DNA of 43,398 nucleotides from the IMG/VR virus record IMGVR_UViG_3300025128_000093, positions 1-43,398 of that record, one strand, 5' to 3'. The notes under the pieces were generated by a model that was not told the DNA's origin, ran no database searches, and saw only the letters and a program-made list of their open reading frames with translations. Numbering within the stretch: the stretch's first letter is position 1; each line of letters begins with the position of its first letter. Shown here in pieces: positions 1-8,347 of this stretch. This DNA is from a virus. The position numbers and the translations under genes were made by a program.

Positions 1-522
1 GGTCAGGCATATAACAACGCTGCTATGTCAGAGTACAGTGTTGCTGCTTCTTCTGCTTTAATTTCGCACGCATGTTTAGTGCAATTAACTGCAGACGGAG
101 TTGTACTTGCTTCAGGAAACACAGATGAAAATAATCTGGGTACACTGAATGGAGTATTTTATACTGATGCAACATCAAACAAGCCTACGTTTAGCAACTT
201 TTCACCGGCAAGTAATACTGCTACTGATATCGTTGCTTTCGTTACAGACAATCCACAACAGATGTACGAAGTTATGTCTGCGGACACTGCATTCAACCAA
301 AATGAAGTTGGTGGATGTGCTGACCAAGTGGTAGCTGTAGGAACAACACCGTTGTTTATTTCGAAATCAAAAATTTCGGCTACAACGGCAGCTACTAAGG
401 CACAATTAAAAATCATCGGAGTTTCCAGAGATCCTGATCATTCTGATACTAGCGCTGAGGGCTTTGCTCTTAGAGTTATGATCAATGAACATATCTTAGG
501 AAATAACGTGGCAGGCATATAA
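1..522 (+). CDS. Structural protein just upstream of capsid gene (5' truncated)
   Basis: The reading frame is open to the first base of the window, so the true start lies upstream; the first internal ATG is at 25. At least 173 residues are present, Ala/Thr/Ser-rich with many short predicted beta strands and no recognised enzyme motif. It ends 12 bases before the major capsid gene, with GGAGG in the gap. By position it could be a head decoration or stabilisation protein, or a scaffold-like protein. That role is inferred from context only; the family is not recognised. Confidence 0.6.
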   Translation, partial: GQAYNNAAMSEYSVAASSALISHACLVQLTADGVVLASGNTDENNLGTLNGVFYTDATSNKPTFSNFSPASNTATDIVAFVTDNPQQMYEVMSADTAFNQNEVGGCADQVVAVGTTPLFISKSKISATTAATKAQLKIIGVSRDPDHSDTSAEGFALRVMINEHILGNNVAGI

Positions 523-534
523 GGAGGAATAACT

Positions 535-1443
535 ATGGCTATATCACGAAATCAACTAGTTAAAGAACTAGAGCCAGGTTTGAATGCTTTATTCGGCCTG
601 GAATATAAACAGTATGAAAATCAGTCAGCTGAAATTTATACTACTGAGTCATCTGACAGAGCTTTTGAAGAAGAAGTTATGTTATCAGGATTCGCTCAAG
701 CATCAGTTAAACCTGAAGGTTCTGGTGTAAGATACGATCAAGCTCAAGAAACTTTCACAGCTAGATACACTAACGAAACAATTGCGTTAGCGTTTGCTAT
801 CACTGAGGAAGCTATTGAAGACAACCTGTATGACAGACTTGCTTCTAGATACACAAAAGCACTAGCAAGATCTATGTCTCAAACTAAACAAGTAAAAGCA
901 GTTAATCCATTTAACAATGGTTTACCTGGTGGATCATTCACTTCTGGTGATGGTGTTACTTTGTTTAATACAGCTCACCCAACTATTGCTGGAACTTTCA
1001 GTAATACATTGGCAACAGCTGCGGACTTAAACGAAACTTCATTAGAGCAATCAATGATTGACATTGCTGCTATGACTGATGAAAGAGGTTTAAAGATTGC
1101 TGCTAAAGCTGTTAAAATGATCGTTCCATCTGCACTACAATTCACAGCTGAAAGACTTATGGCTTCTGCTGGTAGAGTTGGAACTGCTGATAATGATATC
1201 AACGCACTAAGATCTATGGGGATGATTCCTCAAGGATACAGTATCAATAACTTTTTAACTGATACAGATGCGTTCTACATTATCACAGACGTGCCAAATG
1301 GTATGAAACATTTCGAAAGATCTCCATTGACTACTAAAATGGAAGGTGACTTCGATACTGGTAATGTAAGATACAAAGCTAGAGAAAGATACGTATTTGG
1401 CGTATCAGACCCTAGAGGTGTATTTGCTTCACCAGGAGCATAA
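535..1443 (+). CDS. Major capsid protein
   Basis: This 302-residue protein has the look of an HK97-fold major head protein of the Mu gpT-like type. It has an N-terminal helix-rich segment, the capsid-typical 'FNTAHPT' around residues 145-152, a long middle helix region, and a C-terminal 'VRYKARERYVFGVSDPRG' strand region. A strong GGAGG lies 7 bases before the ATG. It would form the icosahedral shell. A stable hairpin follows the gene, consistent with high expression as a separate transcript end. Family membership is recognised by eye, not by search. Confidence 0.8.
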   Translation: MAISRNQLVKELEPGLNALFGLEYKQYENQSAEIYTTESSDRAFEEEVMLSGFAQASVKPEGSGVRYDQAQETFTARYTNETIALAFAITEEAIEDNLYDRLASRYTKALARSMSQTKQVKAVNPFNNGLPGGSFTSGDGVTLFNTAHPTIAGTFSNTLATAADLNETSLEQSMIDIAAMTDERGLKIAAKAVKMIVPSALQFTAERLMASAGRVGTADNDINALRSMGMIPQGYSINNFLTDTDAFYIITDVPNGMKHFERSPLTTKMEGDFDTGNVRYKARERYVFGVSDPRGVFASPGA

Positions 1444-1455
1444 TAAATAATTTTT

Positions 1456-1480
1456 TGTGGCGGGACACAGTCTCGCCACA
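1456..1480 (+). terminator. Hairpin after capsid gene
   Basis: An 11-bp stem (TGTGGCGGGAC with GTCTCGCCACA, one G-T pair) closes a 3-base loop, 12 bases after the capsid stop codon. There is no T-run on its 3' side, so it may be a leaky terminator or an mRNA 3'-end protector rather than a full intrinsic terminator. Confidence 0.55.
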
Positions 1481-1504
1481 ATTAATAAATAGAAAGATAA
1501 AACC

Positions 1505-1762
1505 ATGAAAAAATTCCTAGTAAATATTTGGGCATACGACCATCACGCAAGATTTGAGGTATTATCTGAAGATAATCCAGAATCTCTTGAAAATGCCATC
1601 CTTGACAAACTTGGAGAAAAGAGTATAAACTGGGAAGATCTTGGAATCAGTTATGATAACAAGACTAACCGAATAACCTATGAGGAGGTTATCCATGATA
1701 CAAGACCTTTACAAACAAAAAAGGTCCTTGGAGTTGAAGTGGGAACAGGAGCATCTATCTAA
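1505..1762 (+). CDS. Hypothetical protein, 85 aa
   Basis: Starts at ATG after AGAAAGATAAAACC, so the ribosome-binding site is weak. The protein begins MKKFLVNIWAYDHHARFEV and looks like a small alpha/beta domain with acidic middle. No family recognised. Its last 68 bases overlap the next gene in another frame, and the C-terminal 20 or so residues may be a by-product of that overlap. Position between capsid and tail genes suggests a minor morphogenesis role, which is inference only. Confidence 0.6.
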   Translation: MKKFLVNIWAYDHHARFEVLSEDNPESLENAILDKLGEKSINWEDLGISYDNKTNRITYEEVIHDTRPLQTKKVLGVEVGTGASI

Positions 1763-1904
1763 TGGTAGGTATACTCTTGAAATGGTCAGAATTGATGACA
1801 AAGTTAGACAAGTCATCACTGAGATCAAGCTGGAAGAAGCAGCTATTGCTCACAGACAGAATACTGTCGAAGGTGCAGCTCCACAAGTTTCTGTAGCTAC
1901 TTAA
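1695..1904 (+). CDS. Small coiled-coil-like hypothetical protein, 69 aa
   Basis: The ATG at 1695 is preceded by GAGGAGG at optimal spacing, which decides this start over the upstream in-frame start at 1680. The product is charged and helical (MIQDLYKQKRSLELKWEQEH...), probably a short coiled coil of about residues 1-55, ending in an Ala/Val-rich tail. It overlaps the preceding gene by 68 bases in the +1 frame. A 7-bp hairpin (TGTAGCT with AGCTACA) spans its stop codon. No known family. Confidence 0.65.
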   Translation: MIQDLYKQKRSLELKWEQEHLSNGRYTLEMVRIDDKVRQVITEIKLEEAAIAHRQNTVEGAAPQVSVAT

Positions 1905-1952
1905 TAAAAAAGCTACATCGTTGAATAAATCTCATTCACATTACAGGCTCTC

Positions 1953-1981
1953 TTGCACTCTACTAAAAACTAGTATATAAA
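1953..1981 (+). promoter_or_regulatory. Candidate sigma70 promoter
   Basis: TTGCAC, a 17-base spacer, then TATAAA lie in the 162-base gap before the gene at 2067. Four of six and five of six positions match the -35 and -10 consensus. A host-polymerase promoter for the neck and tail genes is plausible. Confidence 0.4.
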
Positions 1982-2004
1982 AATTACACTATACAATTTA
2001 ATTA

Positions 2005-2045
2005 GAATACTGACGAGTATAGTCGACGGCCTAGAGACAGTATTC
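2005..2045 (+). promoter_or_regulatory. 8-bp stem-loop containing a T7-promoter-like core
   Basis: GAATACTG (2005-2012) pairs with CAGTATTC (2038-2045). The 5' arm and loop contain AATAC, 7 bases, then TATAG (2006-2022), the same blocks at the same spacing as the class III T7 promoter. No phage RNA polymerase gene is visible in the window, so this may be only an RNA leader hairpin for the gene at 2067 or a chance match. AGGAGG for that gene follows at 2053-2058. Confidence 0.35.
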
Positions 2046-2066
2046 GTAAACTAGGAGGATATAATT

Positions 2067-2531
2067 ATGGCACAAACTACATTTTCAGGACCAATATTAG
2101 CTGGTACTATTAAAAATACGACAGGTACTACTGTTGGAACTGATGTTAAAAATACGGGTCAAGTTTTAATGGCTCAATCATTTTCTGTTGCTTTCGGACA
2201 AGAAGGTGCAGCAACTGACACTAATGTGATAATCCCAGCTAACTCTCAAATCGTAAGAATCGATGTTAACGTAGAAACTGCGTTCAACGATTCAGGAGCG
2301 GACATACTTGAAGTTGGATCATCTGCAGATACAGACTTATACGTTAATGACGTAAATGTTGCAGCAGTTGGTAAAATAGCTTTAGGAACAGCTGCATTAT
2401 GTGCAAACTGGAAAGATATTGGAACTTCTGATGTTAGAATCGGTTTCATCTATAACGGTGCAAACGACGACGCTTCAGCAGGTGCTGCTACAGTAACTAT
2501 TAGTTACTTACAGAACAATAACCTTTCATAA
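2067..2531 (+). CDS. Putative virion structural protein, 154 aa
   Basis: Preceded by a long leader with a candidate promoter and hairpin, and by AGGAGG. The protein is Ala/Thr/Val/Asn-rich, with alternating beta-strand patterns and no charged helices. This is typical of head decoration or tail-tip proteins. No enzymatic motif is visible. A very stable UUCG hairpin directly follows, suggesting a transcript strongly expressed on its own, as expected for a high-copy virion protein (inference). Confidence 0.6.
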   Translation: MAQTTFSGPILAGTIKNTTGTTVGTDVKNTGQVLMAQSFSVAFGQEGAATDTNVIIPANSQIVRIDVNVETAFNDSGADILEVGSSADTDLYVNDVNVAAVGKIALGTAALCANWKDIGTSDVRIGFIYNGANDDASAGAATVTISYLQNNNLS

Positions 2532-2542
2532 TAATTAATTTA

Positions 2543-2564
2543 GTGTGGGGCTTCGGCCCCACAT
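2543..2564 (+). terminator. UUCG-tetraloop hairpin
   Basis: TGTGGGGC, loop TTCG, GCCCCACA form an extremely stable 8-bp stem just after the gene ending at 2531. There is no following T-run, so partial termination or 3'-end stabilisation is likelier than complete termination. Confidence 0.65.
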
Positions 2565-2584
2565 AAAATATAAGGAGAAAAATT

Positions 2585-2914
2585 ATGTCAATAGGCGGCG
2601 GTGGATCATTTTCAAGTGATCAAACAACGTTACAAAAAGATACTGGTGCTATATCACTGTTAAGAGCAGGTAGAGCTAGAATTACTTCTATTCAAGGTAG
2701 AGGAGAAGCAGGTTCTGTTTTACTTTTACACGATAGTGCTACAACAGGTGGTGCAGGTGCAGGTAACTTAGTAGCAACTTTTAAATACGATACTGAAGGG
2801 TTAGCAGTTTATGTTCCAGGTTCTGGAATTCTTTGTAAAGATGGAATTTGTGCAACCTTAACACAAACAGGTGGATCTGACGGAAGCGTTACGTTAACTA
2901 TTACAGGAGCGTAG
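2585..2914 (+). CDS. Small putative structural protein, 109 aa
   Basis: AAGGAG precedes the ATG. The sequence starts MSIGGGGSFSSDQ and is rich in Gly/Thr/Ser with beta-strand periodicity. The middle (residues about 40-65) has 'GSVLLLHDSATTGGAGAGNL' like the jelly-roll proteins found in marine phage virions. One base separates its stop from the adaptor-like gene at 2916. Likely a head or tail decoration protein; function not proven. Confidence 0.6.
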   Translation: MSIGGGGSFSSDQTTLQKDTGAISLLRAGRARITSIQGRGEAGSVLLLHDSATTGGAGAGNLVATFKYDTEGLAVYVPGSGILCKDGICATLTQTGGSDGSVTLTITGA

Positions 2915-2915
2915 T

Positions 2916-3860
2916 ATGGCTAACACTACCTCTGGTTCTTATGTTTTTGATAAGAACCTTGGAATAGATGAGATTATTGAAGATGCATACGAACGTATTG
3001 GTATGCAGAGTGTTTCTGGTTATCAGTTAAAAACTGCTAAAAGATCTTTAAATATTTTATTTTCCGAATGGGGAAATAGAGGATTACATTTTTGGGAAGT
3101 TAAAAATCAAAATGTAACTTTAGTAGATGGTCAAGCAGTATATACATTTTTTAGATCACCATCCGACGGTACTTCGGATGGTATCAGCACAACTTTATCT
3201 GCAGGTATAAATGCAACTGTAACAACTATTGGTGTTGCTTCAGTTACCGGACTGCCTACAACCGGCGGTACTATAAAAATTAATAATGAACAAATTACTT
3301 ACAGTGGTGTATCTAGTTTAAATTTAACTGGATGTGTCAGAGGTGTTAACGGAAGCACAGCTGCTACACACAGCAGTGGTGATACTGTTCTACAGTTTCC
3401 AAACGGAATGACTGATATACAAGAATTAAATTACAGGGTTGCATCTACAAATGTAGACACACCTATGACAAAAATTAGTAGATCGCAATATCAAGGGTTT
3501 TCTAATAAAACAAGTAAAGGTCTACCCACACAATATTGGGTTCAAAGATTTATTGATAAAACAACTGTTACTTTATATTTAACACCAGGTACTTCACAAG
3601 CTGGTGATTTTATAAATTTTTATTACACAAAAAGAATTGATGATGTAGGTGCTTATACAAATGCAACAGACGTGCCATATAGATTTGTGCCGTGTATGAT
3701 TGCAGGTTTATCATATTACTTAGCTGTAAAATATGCACCACCAAGAGTTCAAGAATTAAAATTATTATATGAAGACGAATTGTTAAGAGCTGAAGATGAA
3801 GACGGTTCTTCTAATTCTACATATATTTCACCTAAAATTTATTATCCGGGTATTGGTTAA
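2916..3860 (+). CDS. Neck/adaptor-like protein with inserted beta domain
   Basis: The 314-residue product begins with a helical adaptor-like region (IDEIIEDAYERIGMQ), as in phage head-tail adaptor proteins (SU10/T7 gp11-type). It then carries an inserted Thr/Gly-rich domain at about residues 91-161 with 'NEQITYSG' and 'GCVRGVNGSTAATH', and resumes with a C-terminal helical part. Related inserts occur in the proteins from 3860 and 13398. The stop overlaps the next start (TAATG). Likely joins portal to tail; recognised by eye. Confidence 0.55.
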   Translation: MANTTSGSYVFDKNLGIDEIIEDAYERIGMQSVSGYQLKTAKRSLNILFSEWGNRGLHFWEVKNQNVTLVDGQAVYTFFRSPSDGTSDGISTTLSAGINATVTTIGVASVTGLPTTGGTIKINNEQITYSGVSSLNLTGCVRGVNGSTAATHSSGDTVLQFPNGMTDIQELNYRVASTNVDTPMTKISRSQYQGFSNKTSKGLPTQYWVQRFIDKTTVTLYLTPGTSQAGDFINFYYTKRIDDVGAYTNATDVPYRFVPCMIAGLSYYLAVKYAPPRVQELKLLYEDELLRAEDEDGSSNSTYISPKIYYPGIG

Positions 3861-4681
3861 TGACAACTTTTTCACAAGGTAAATATGCTTTAGCGATTTC
3901 AGATAGATCTGGTATGGCTTTTCCATATAACGAAATGGTTAGAGAATGGAATGGTGCCCTGGTTCATGTTTCAGAGTACGAGCCTAAACAACCACAGTTA
4001 GATCCTAAACCAACAAGTGCTGACCCACAAGCTTTACAACATGCGAGAACTGCTAGAACAGAATTTCCAACAGAAGATTTTTTACCTGAAAATCCTTTTG
4101 TAACTGCATCTAACACTACATTAAAAATTAATTTTCCAAATGGTGCTTTACAAGTAAATGATTTTGTTAGATTTAGAGATGTTAAATCTCCGGTAGGTGG
4201 TGTAGCAGTTTCAACATTACAAATGTCTACTACTTTAAATGGGGCGATAACAGATAGCGATACTACAATTAACTTAACAGATGGTTCTGAATTTCCAACT
4301 TCTGGATTTATAGTAATTGAAAAAGTATTAACTCCTAATGATACAAGTGATCCATTACTTGTAGGACAATATAGAAACGAAGTTATAAAATATACAGGAA
4401 GATCTACAAATCAATTAACAGGCTGTACTAGAGGAACAAGTGCACCTTACAGAGGAACAGCTCCTGTACCTACAGTTGCTGGATCTCATTCTAATTTAGC
4501 AAAAGTTTTTGGTGGTTATAAAGTTGTTTCTTTAAATGAAACATCGGTTCCAGGTACAGGTCAACCATCTACAACTACACAATTTGACGGTATAAATATT
4601 ACACTAACTAACGCTGCATCAAGCACGGAAACAGGGGGTGGTTTTCAATGTACAATTGGACCCATAAATGATAGACCATAA
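3860..4681 (+). CDS. Putative neck/tail structural protein, 273 aa
   Basis: Starts at the ATG of TAATG, coupled to the previous gene. It has a Pro-rich linker at about residues 45-60 and a C-terminal beta-rich region. Within it, about residues 122-217, is a variant of the insert domain seen in its neighbours ('NEVIKYTG', 'LTGCTRGT'). No enzyme motif. Context between two adaptor-like genes supports a neck or head-completion role (inference). Confidence 0.5.
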   Translation: MTTFSQGKYALAISDRSGMAFPYNEMVREWNGALVHVSEYEPKQPQLDPKPTSADPQALQHARTARTEFPTEDFLPENPFVTASNTTLKINFPNGALQVNDFVRFRDVKSPVGGVAVSTLQMSTTLNGAITDSDTTINLTDGSEFPTSGFIVIEKVLTPNDTSDPLLVGQYRNEVIKYTGRSTNQLTGCTRGTSAPYRGTAPVPTVAGSHSNLAKVFGGYKVVSLNETSVPGTGQPSTTTQFDGINITLTNAASSTETGGGFQCTIGPINDRP

Positions 4682-4683
4682 TT

Positions 4684-5433
4684 ATGTCAGGAATTTCAAA
4701 ATATACATATACTACGTTAACTAATGCGATTAGGGATTACACAGAAGTAAGTTCAGATGTTTTATCTACAACTATTATAGATGGAATTATCATGGCAGCT
4801 GAAATGAGAATCAATCAAGAACTTCCAATGGACGCTGATAGAAAAGTTCAAGAGGGGACTTTAGTTGCAGATGATAATACGATTAATGCGCCAGCAGGTG
4901 CTTTATTTATAAGAGGTATAGAAGTTTTTGATTCTACAGCTAACACACAAGGAAAAGGAACTTGGTTAGAGAAAAAAGATCAAACCTATTTATCAGAATA
5001 TGTAGATAGATTAACAGGACCAGAAGGAGATTTGACTGCACAAGATGTAACCGGTCTTCCTAAATATTATGCTATGTTTGGTGGGGCAACTGGCACATCT
5101 AGCACAACATCTGGGGGTATGTATTTAGCTCCTACACCTGACGCAAATTATATGTTTAGAGTATATTATAATAAATATCCTACAGGATTAGGTTCTGGGA
5201 GTGATGGAAATTCAGAGACTTATTTAAGCACATATTTCCCACAAGGTTTGTTGTATGCTTGTTTGGTGGAGGCATATGGATTTTTAAAAGGTCCAATAGA
5301 TATGTTGACACTGTATGAAAATAAGTATAAAAATGCAATACAACAGTTCGCAGGAATGCAACTGGGTAGACGAAGACGAGACGATTATACTGACGGAACA
5401 GTTAGAATACCAGTTAAGTCACCGTCTCCATAA
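4684..5433 (+). CDS. Head-tail adaptor protein, SU10/T7 gp11-like
   Basis: A 249-residue protein. The N-terminal helices ('LTNAIRDYTEVSSDVL', 'IDGIIMAAEMRINQEL') and the C-terminal helix ending with a basic patch match the general pattern of podovirus adaptor or tail tubular A proteins that connect the portal to the nozzle. The nozzle-like gene is at 13398, and the halogenase cassette lies between adaptor and nozzle. Moderate confidence from motif pattern and position. Confidence 0.55.
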   Translation: MSGISKYTYTTLTNAIRDYTEVSSDVLSTTIIDGIIMAAEMRINQELPMDADRKVQEGTLVADDNTINAPAGALFIRGIEVFDSTANTQGKGTWLEKKDQTYLSEYVDRLTGPEGDLTAQDVTGLPKYYAMFGGATGTSSTTSGGMYLAPTPDANYMFRVYYNKYPTGLGSGSDGNSETYLSTYFPQGLLYACLVEAYGFLKGPIDMLTLYENKYKNAIQQFAGMQLGRRRRDDYTDGTVRIPVKSPSP

Positions 5434-5449
5434 ATAAGGAGAAAAAATT

Positions 5450-5890
5450 ATGGCAATAACATCGGCAATATGTAACAGTTTTAAAAACGAACTTATGACT
5501 GCGACTCATAACTTTACAGCGTCTACAGGAAACACTTTTAAAATTGCATTATATACAAGTTCTGCAACTCTAAGTGCATCAACTACTGCTTACTCTACAT
5601 CAAATGAAATCACTAACTCTTCTGGATCTGCTTACACTGCAGGCGGAAAAGCTTTAACAAACATTACTCCATCTTTAGATGGATCAACAGCTTGTGCTGA
5701 TTTTGATGACGTTAGTTTTACGTCAGCATCATTCACAGCGAATGGATGTTTAATCTACAATGACACTGCAACAGGTGATCCTGCTGTTTGTGCAGTAGCT
5801 TTTGGTGGAGACAAAACAGTTTCAAGTGGAACTTTTACTATTCAATTCCCAGCTAAAGCAGCGACAACGGCTATAGTTAGAATAGCATAA
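5450..5890 (+). CDS. Putative virion protein, 146 aa
   Basis: TAAGGAG precedes the ATG. The product is Thr/Ser/Ala-rich and beta-strand-like, with 'FKIALYTSSATL' near residues 31-42, a pattern common in marine phage structural proteins of unknown role. It has few charged residues and no signal peptide. It belongs to the run of tail or fibre genes 4684-9678. The family name is not known to me. Confidence 0.55.
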   Translation: MAITSAICNSFKNELMTATHNFTASTGNTFKIALYTSSATLSASTTAYSTSNEITNSSGSAYTAGGKALTNITPSLDGSTACADFDDVSFTSASFTANGCLIYNDTATGDPAVCAVAFGGDKTVSSGTFTIQFPAKAATTAIVRIA

Positions 5891-5904
5891 GGAGGTAAAT
5901 CCTT

Positions 5905-6930
5905 ATGGCATCTATCTGGGGTGGTGATAGTCCTTCAGTAGCCTGGGGAGAAAACTCCTGGCAATCTAATACTGTTACAATTACTTTAACTGGTCAATCA
6001 GCAACTACTTCAGTTGGTTCTATAACAGCTTTCAACCAAAACGGTTGGGGTGGAGCTCAATGGGGTAATGATGGTTGGGGTGTAAACTTTGCTGTCGCTT
6101 TAACTGCACCTGCTGGTTTAAGCACATCATTAGGATCTTTAATTGCTGAACAATTTATAGAAGCTCCTATAACTGCACCTACTAATTTAACATCTTCATT
6201 AGGATCTTTAACAACAACTCAACTTTCAATTGCAGATTTAACGGCTCCAAGTCAAATGACTTCTCAAGTCGGAGACTTTGATAATGCCGGTACGTTAGTT
6301 GGTTGGGGTAGAAATGGTTGGGGTGAAGAACCTTACGGAGACTCATTTAATAAATTAGTTCAATTAACTGCATTACCAGTAGCAACAGCAAGTGTTGGAT
6401 CTTTGTTACCTGCGGACGTCGTAGGACTAACTGCACCTAGTGCAGCAACATCTAATGTTGGATCTATTAATTTAGAATTTTCATATGTACCAAGTGGACA
6501 ATCAGCAACAGCAAGTGTTGGAGCAATTGTATCTGGTATAGGTGTTCCATTAACAGGAGTATCAGCAACATCTAGTGTAGGCTCTATTAATTTAGAATTT
6601 GCATATGTACCAAGTGGACAATCAGCAACAGTAAGTGTTGGAGAAATAGAAGTAACAGAGGTATTAATAATTAGAATTGGTCTTGATGGTGTGGATACAC
6701 CAGCTGTTTTAAATTCTGCAGTTGGAGCTATTATTCCAGAAATAGGCGTTCCATTAACAGGAGTATCAGCAACGTCTGCAGTTGGATCAATTGCACCTGA
6801 AGATGTTATGGGATTAACAGGGGTTGAAGCAACCGCAGAAATAGGTACAACTGGCTTTGGAACAATAGGTTACAAAGATATTGACATAACTGGCAATACA
6901 TCTTATACAGATGTAAATCATGCTGCTTAA
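5905..6930 (+). CDS. Repetitive Trp-Gly-rich tail protein
   Basis: GGAGG precedes the ATG. The 341 residues contain about ten imperfect repeats of roughly 20-30 residues with the core 'LTG.SAT.SVGSI' or 'LTAP...TS.LGSL'. Two Trp-rich patches stand out: residues 1-60 and about 132-145, with eight Trp in all, seven of them in WG dipeptides (IWGG, AWGE, GWGG, QWGN, GWGV, GWGR, GWGE). A repetitive beta fibre or spike is likely. The Trp patches make it a speculative substrate for the halogenase encoded 5 kb downstream. Confidence 0.6.
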   Translation: MASIWGGDSPSVAWGENSWQSNTVTITLTGQSATTSVGSITAFNQNGWGGAQWGNDGWGVNFAVALTAPAGLSTSLGSLIAEQFIEAPITAPTNLTSSLGSLTTTQLSIADLTAPSQMTSQVGDFDNAGTLVGWGRNGWGEEPYGDSFNKLVQLTALPVATASVGSLLPADVVGLTAPSAATSNVGSINLEFSYVPSGQSATASVGAIVSGIGVPLTGVSATSSVGSINLEFAYVPSGQSATVSVGEIEVTEVLIIRIGLDGVDTPAVLNSAVGAIIPEIGVPLTGVSATSAVGSIAPEDVMGLTGVEATAEIGTTGFGTIGYKDIDITGNTSYTDVNHAA

Positions 6931-6950
6931 TTGATTAAGGAGAAAATAAT

Positions 6951-8336
6951 ATGGCATCAACATTTACAGCGCTTGGCGTAGAATTAATGGCAACCGGTGA
7001 AAATGCCGGTACTTGGGGAACAAAAACAAATACTAATTTAAATATCATCGAGCAAATTGCTGGTGGTTTTACTGCTCAATCGATAGCAGGTGGTGCACAA
7101 ACTACAGCTTTATCAGTTTCTGATGGATCAACTGGTGCTGTAATGTCTCACAGAATGATTGAGTTTACAGGTTCAATTACTGGAAACCAAATCGTAACAA
7201 TTCCTTTAGATGCACAAACTTTTTATTTTTTAAGAAATTCAACATCTGGTGCTTACACAGTACAATTTAAATATACTTCAGGATCTGGAGACAGTTTTAC
7301 TTTTTCAGCAACTGATAAAGGTGATCAACTTGTGTTTGCTACAGCAAACGATGGAACTAACCCAGACATTTACACTCTAGATTTTGGTGATGTAACTCTT
7401 ACTGGAACTCAAACTTTAACAAACAAAACTTTAACTAGTCCTAAAATTGGAACTTCAATTTTAGATACTAACGGAAATGAACTTTCAAAAGTTACAGCTA
7501 CAGGTTCTGCGGTAAACGAATTTACTATAGCAAATGCTGCTACAGGTAATGCACCAGCATTATCAGCTACTGGTGATGATTCAAATATAGACATTGCTTT
7601 AATACCAAAAGGAACTGGTGAAACTAAAGTTGGAACAGGAGCAGCAAATGCCACTATAACTTCAAGTGGTGCACACGATTTAATATTAGACACAAATTCA
7701 GGAACAAACTCTGGAACAATTACAATTACAGATGCAGCTAATGGTAATATTACTATTGCTCCAAACGGAACTGGTGTTGCTCAAGCAGTAGATGCTGGAG
7801 ATAACACGGCTGCAATTAAGATTGCAGGTAAAGAAACTATTTGGGTGCCTTCAAGTGCAATGTACCCTAACAGTACAAACGGTGCAGAAGCTGCACAAGT
7901 AGAATTATCAAATGGTCCAGAGCTTAAAGTTTTAGATTTTGATAAAGACTCTGATGAGTTTGCACAGTTTGCTGTTGCATTTCCTAAATCATGGAATGCA
8001 GGCACAGTAACTTTTCAAGCGTTTTTTACAGCTACTTCAACAGATACAGGTACAAGTGCATATGTTTTACAAGGTGTTGCATTAGCAGATAATGGCGATC
8101 TTAACACCGCTTTTGGAACAGCAGTTGGACCAACAGCAAAAGCTATGAGTGGAACATCAAACGATTTAGCAGTTACAGCAGAAAGTGGAGCAGTAACAAT
8201 CGCAGGATCACCTGGTGACGATGAGTATGTTTTTTTCCAAGTGTCAAGAGATGTATCAGCTGATGACCTAAATGCTGATTCAAGATTATTAGGAATTAAA
8301 TTATTCTTCACTACTGATTTAGCTAACGACGCATAA
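6951..8336 (+). CDS. Tail fibre-like protein, 461 aa
   Basis: TAAGGAG precedes the ATG. The N-terminal half carries 'TLTGTQTLTNKTLTSPKIGT' (around residues 150-170), a hallmark of marine phage fibre proteins, followed by Gly/Thr/Asn-rich repeats of the 'TSSGAHDLILDTN' type. The C-terminal third (from about residue 300) is a different, more globular domain that could be the tip or receptor-binding part. No catalytic residues are recognisable. Confidence 0.65.
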   Translation: MASTFTALGVELMATGENAGTWGTKTNTNLNIIEQIAGGFTAQSIAGGAQTTALSVSDGSTGAVMSHRMIEFTGSITGNQIVTIPLDAQTFYFLRNSTSGAYTVQFKYTSGSGDSFTFSATDKGDQLVFATANDGTNPDIYTLDFGDVTLTGTQTLTNKTLTSPKIGTSILDTNGNELSKVTATGSAVNEFTIANAATGNAPALSATGDDSNIDIALIPKGTGETKVGTGAANATITSSGAHDLILDTNSGTNSGTITITDAANGNITIAPNGTGVAQAVDAGDNTAAIKIAGKETIWVPSSAMYPNSTNGAEAAQVELSNGPELKVLDFDKDSDEFAQFAVAFPKSWNAGTVTFQAFFTATSTDTGTSAYVLQGVALADNGDLNTAFGTAVGPTAKAMSGTSNDLAVTAESGAVTIAGSPGDDEYVFFQVSRDVSADDLNADSRLLGIKLFFTTDLANDA

Positions 8337-8347
8337 TAGGAGTTAGA

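Noticed and set aside
1712-1725. Programmed -1 frameshift at A AAA AAG in the 1505 gene
   Set aside because: The slippery heptamer is in the correct frame, but the -1 frame ends after a few codons, and the overlapping gene lies in the +1 frame with its own ribosome-binding site.
2009-2046. Hammerhead ribozyme suggested by CTGACGAG
   Set aside because: The CUGANGA box is there, but the required GAAA after stem II is replaced by GAGA, and the flanking arms pair with each other in a way that does not fit any hammerhead permutation.
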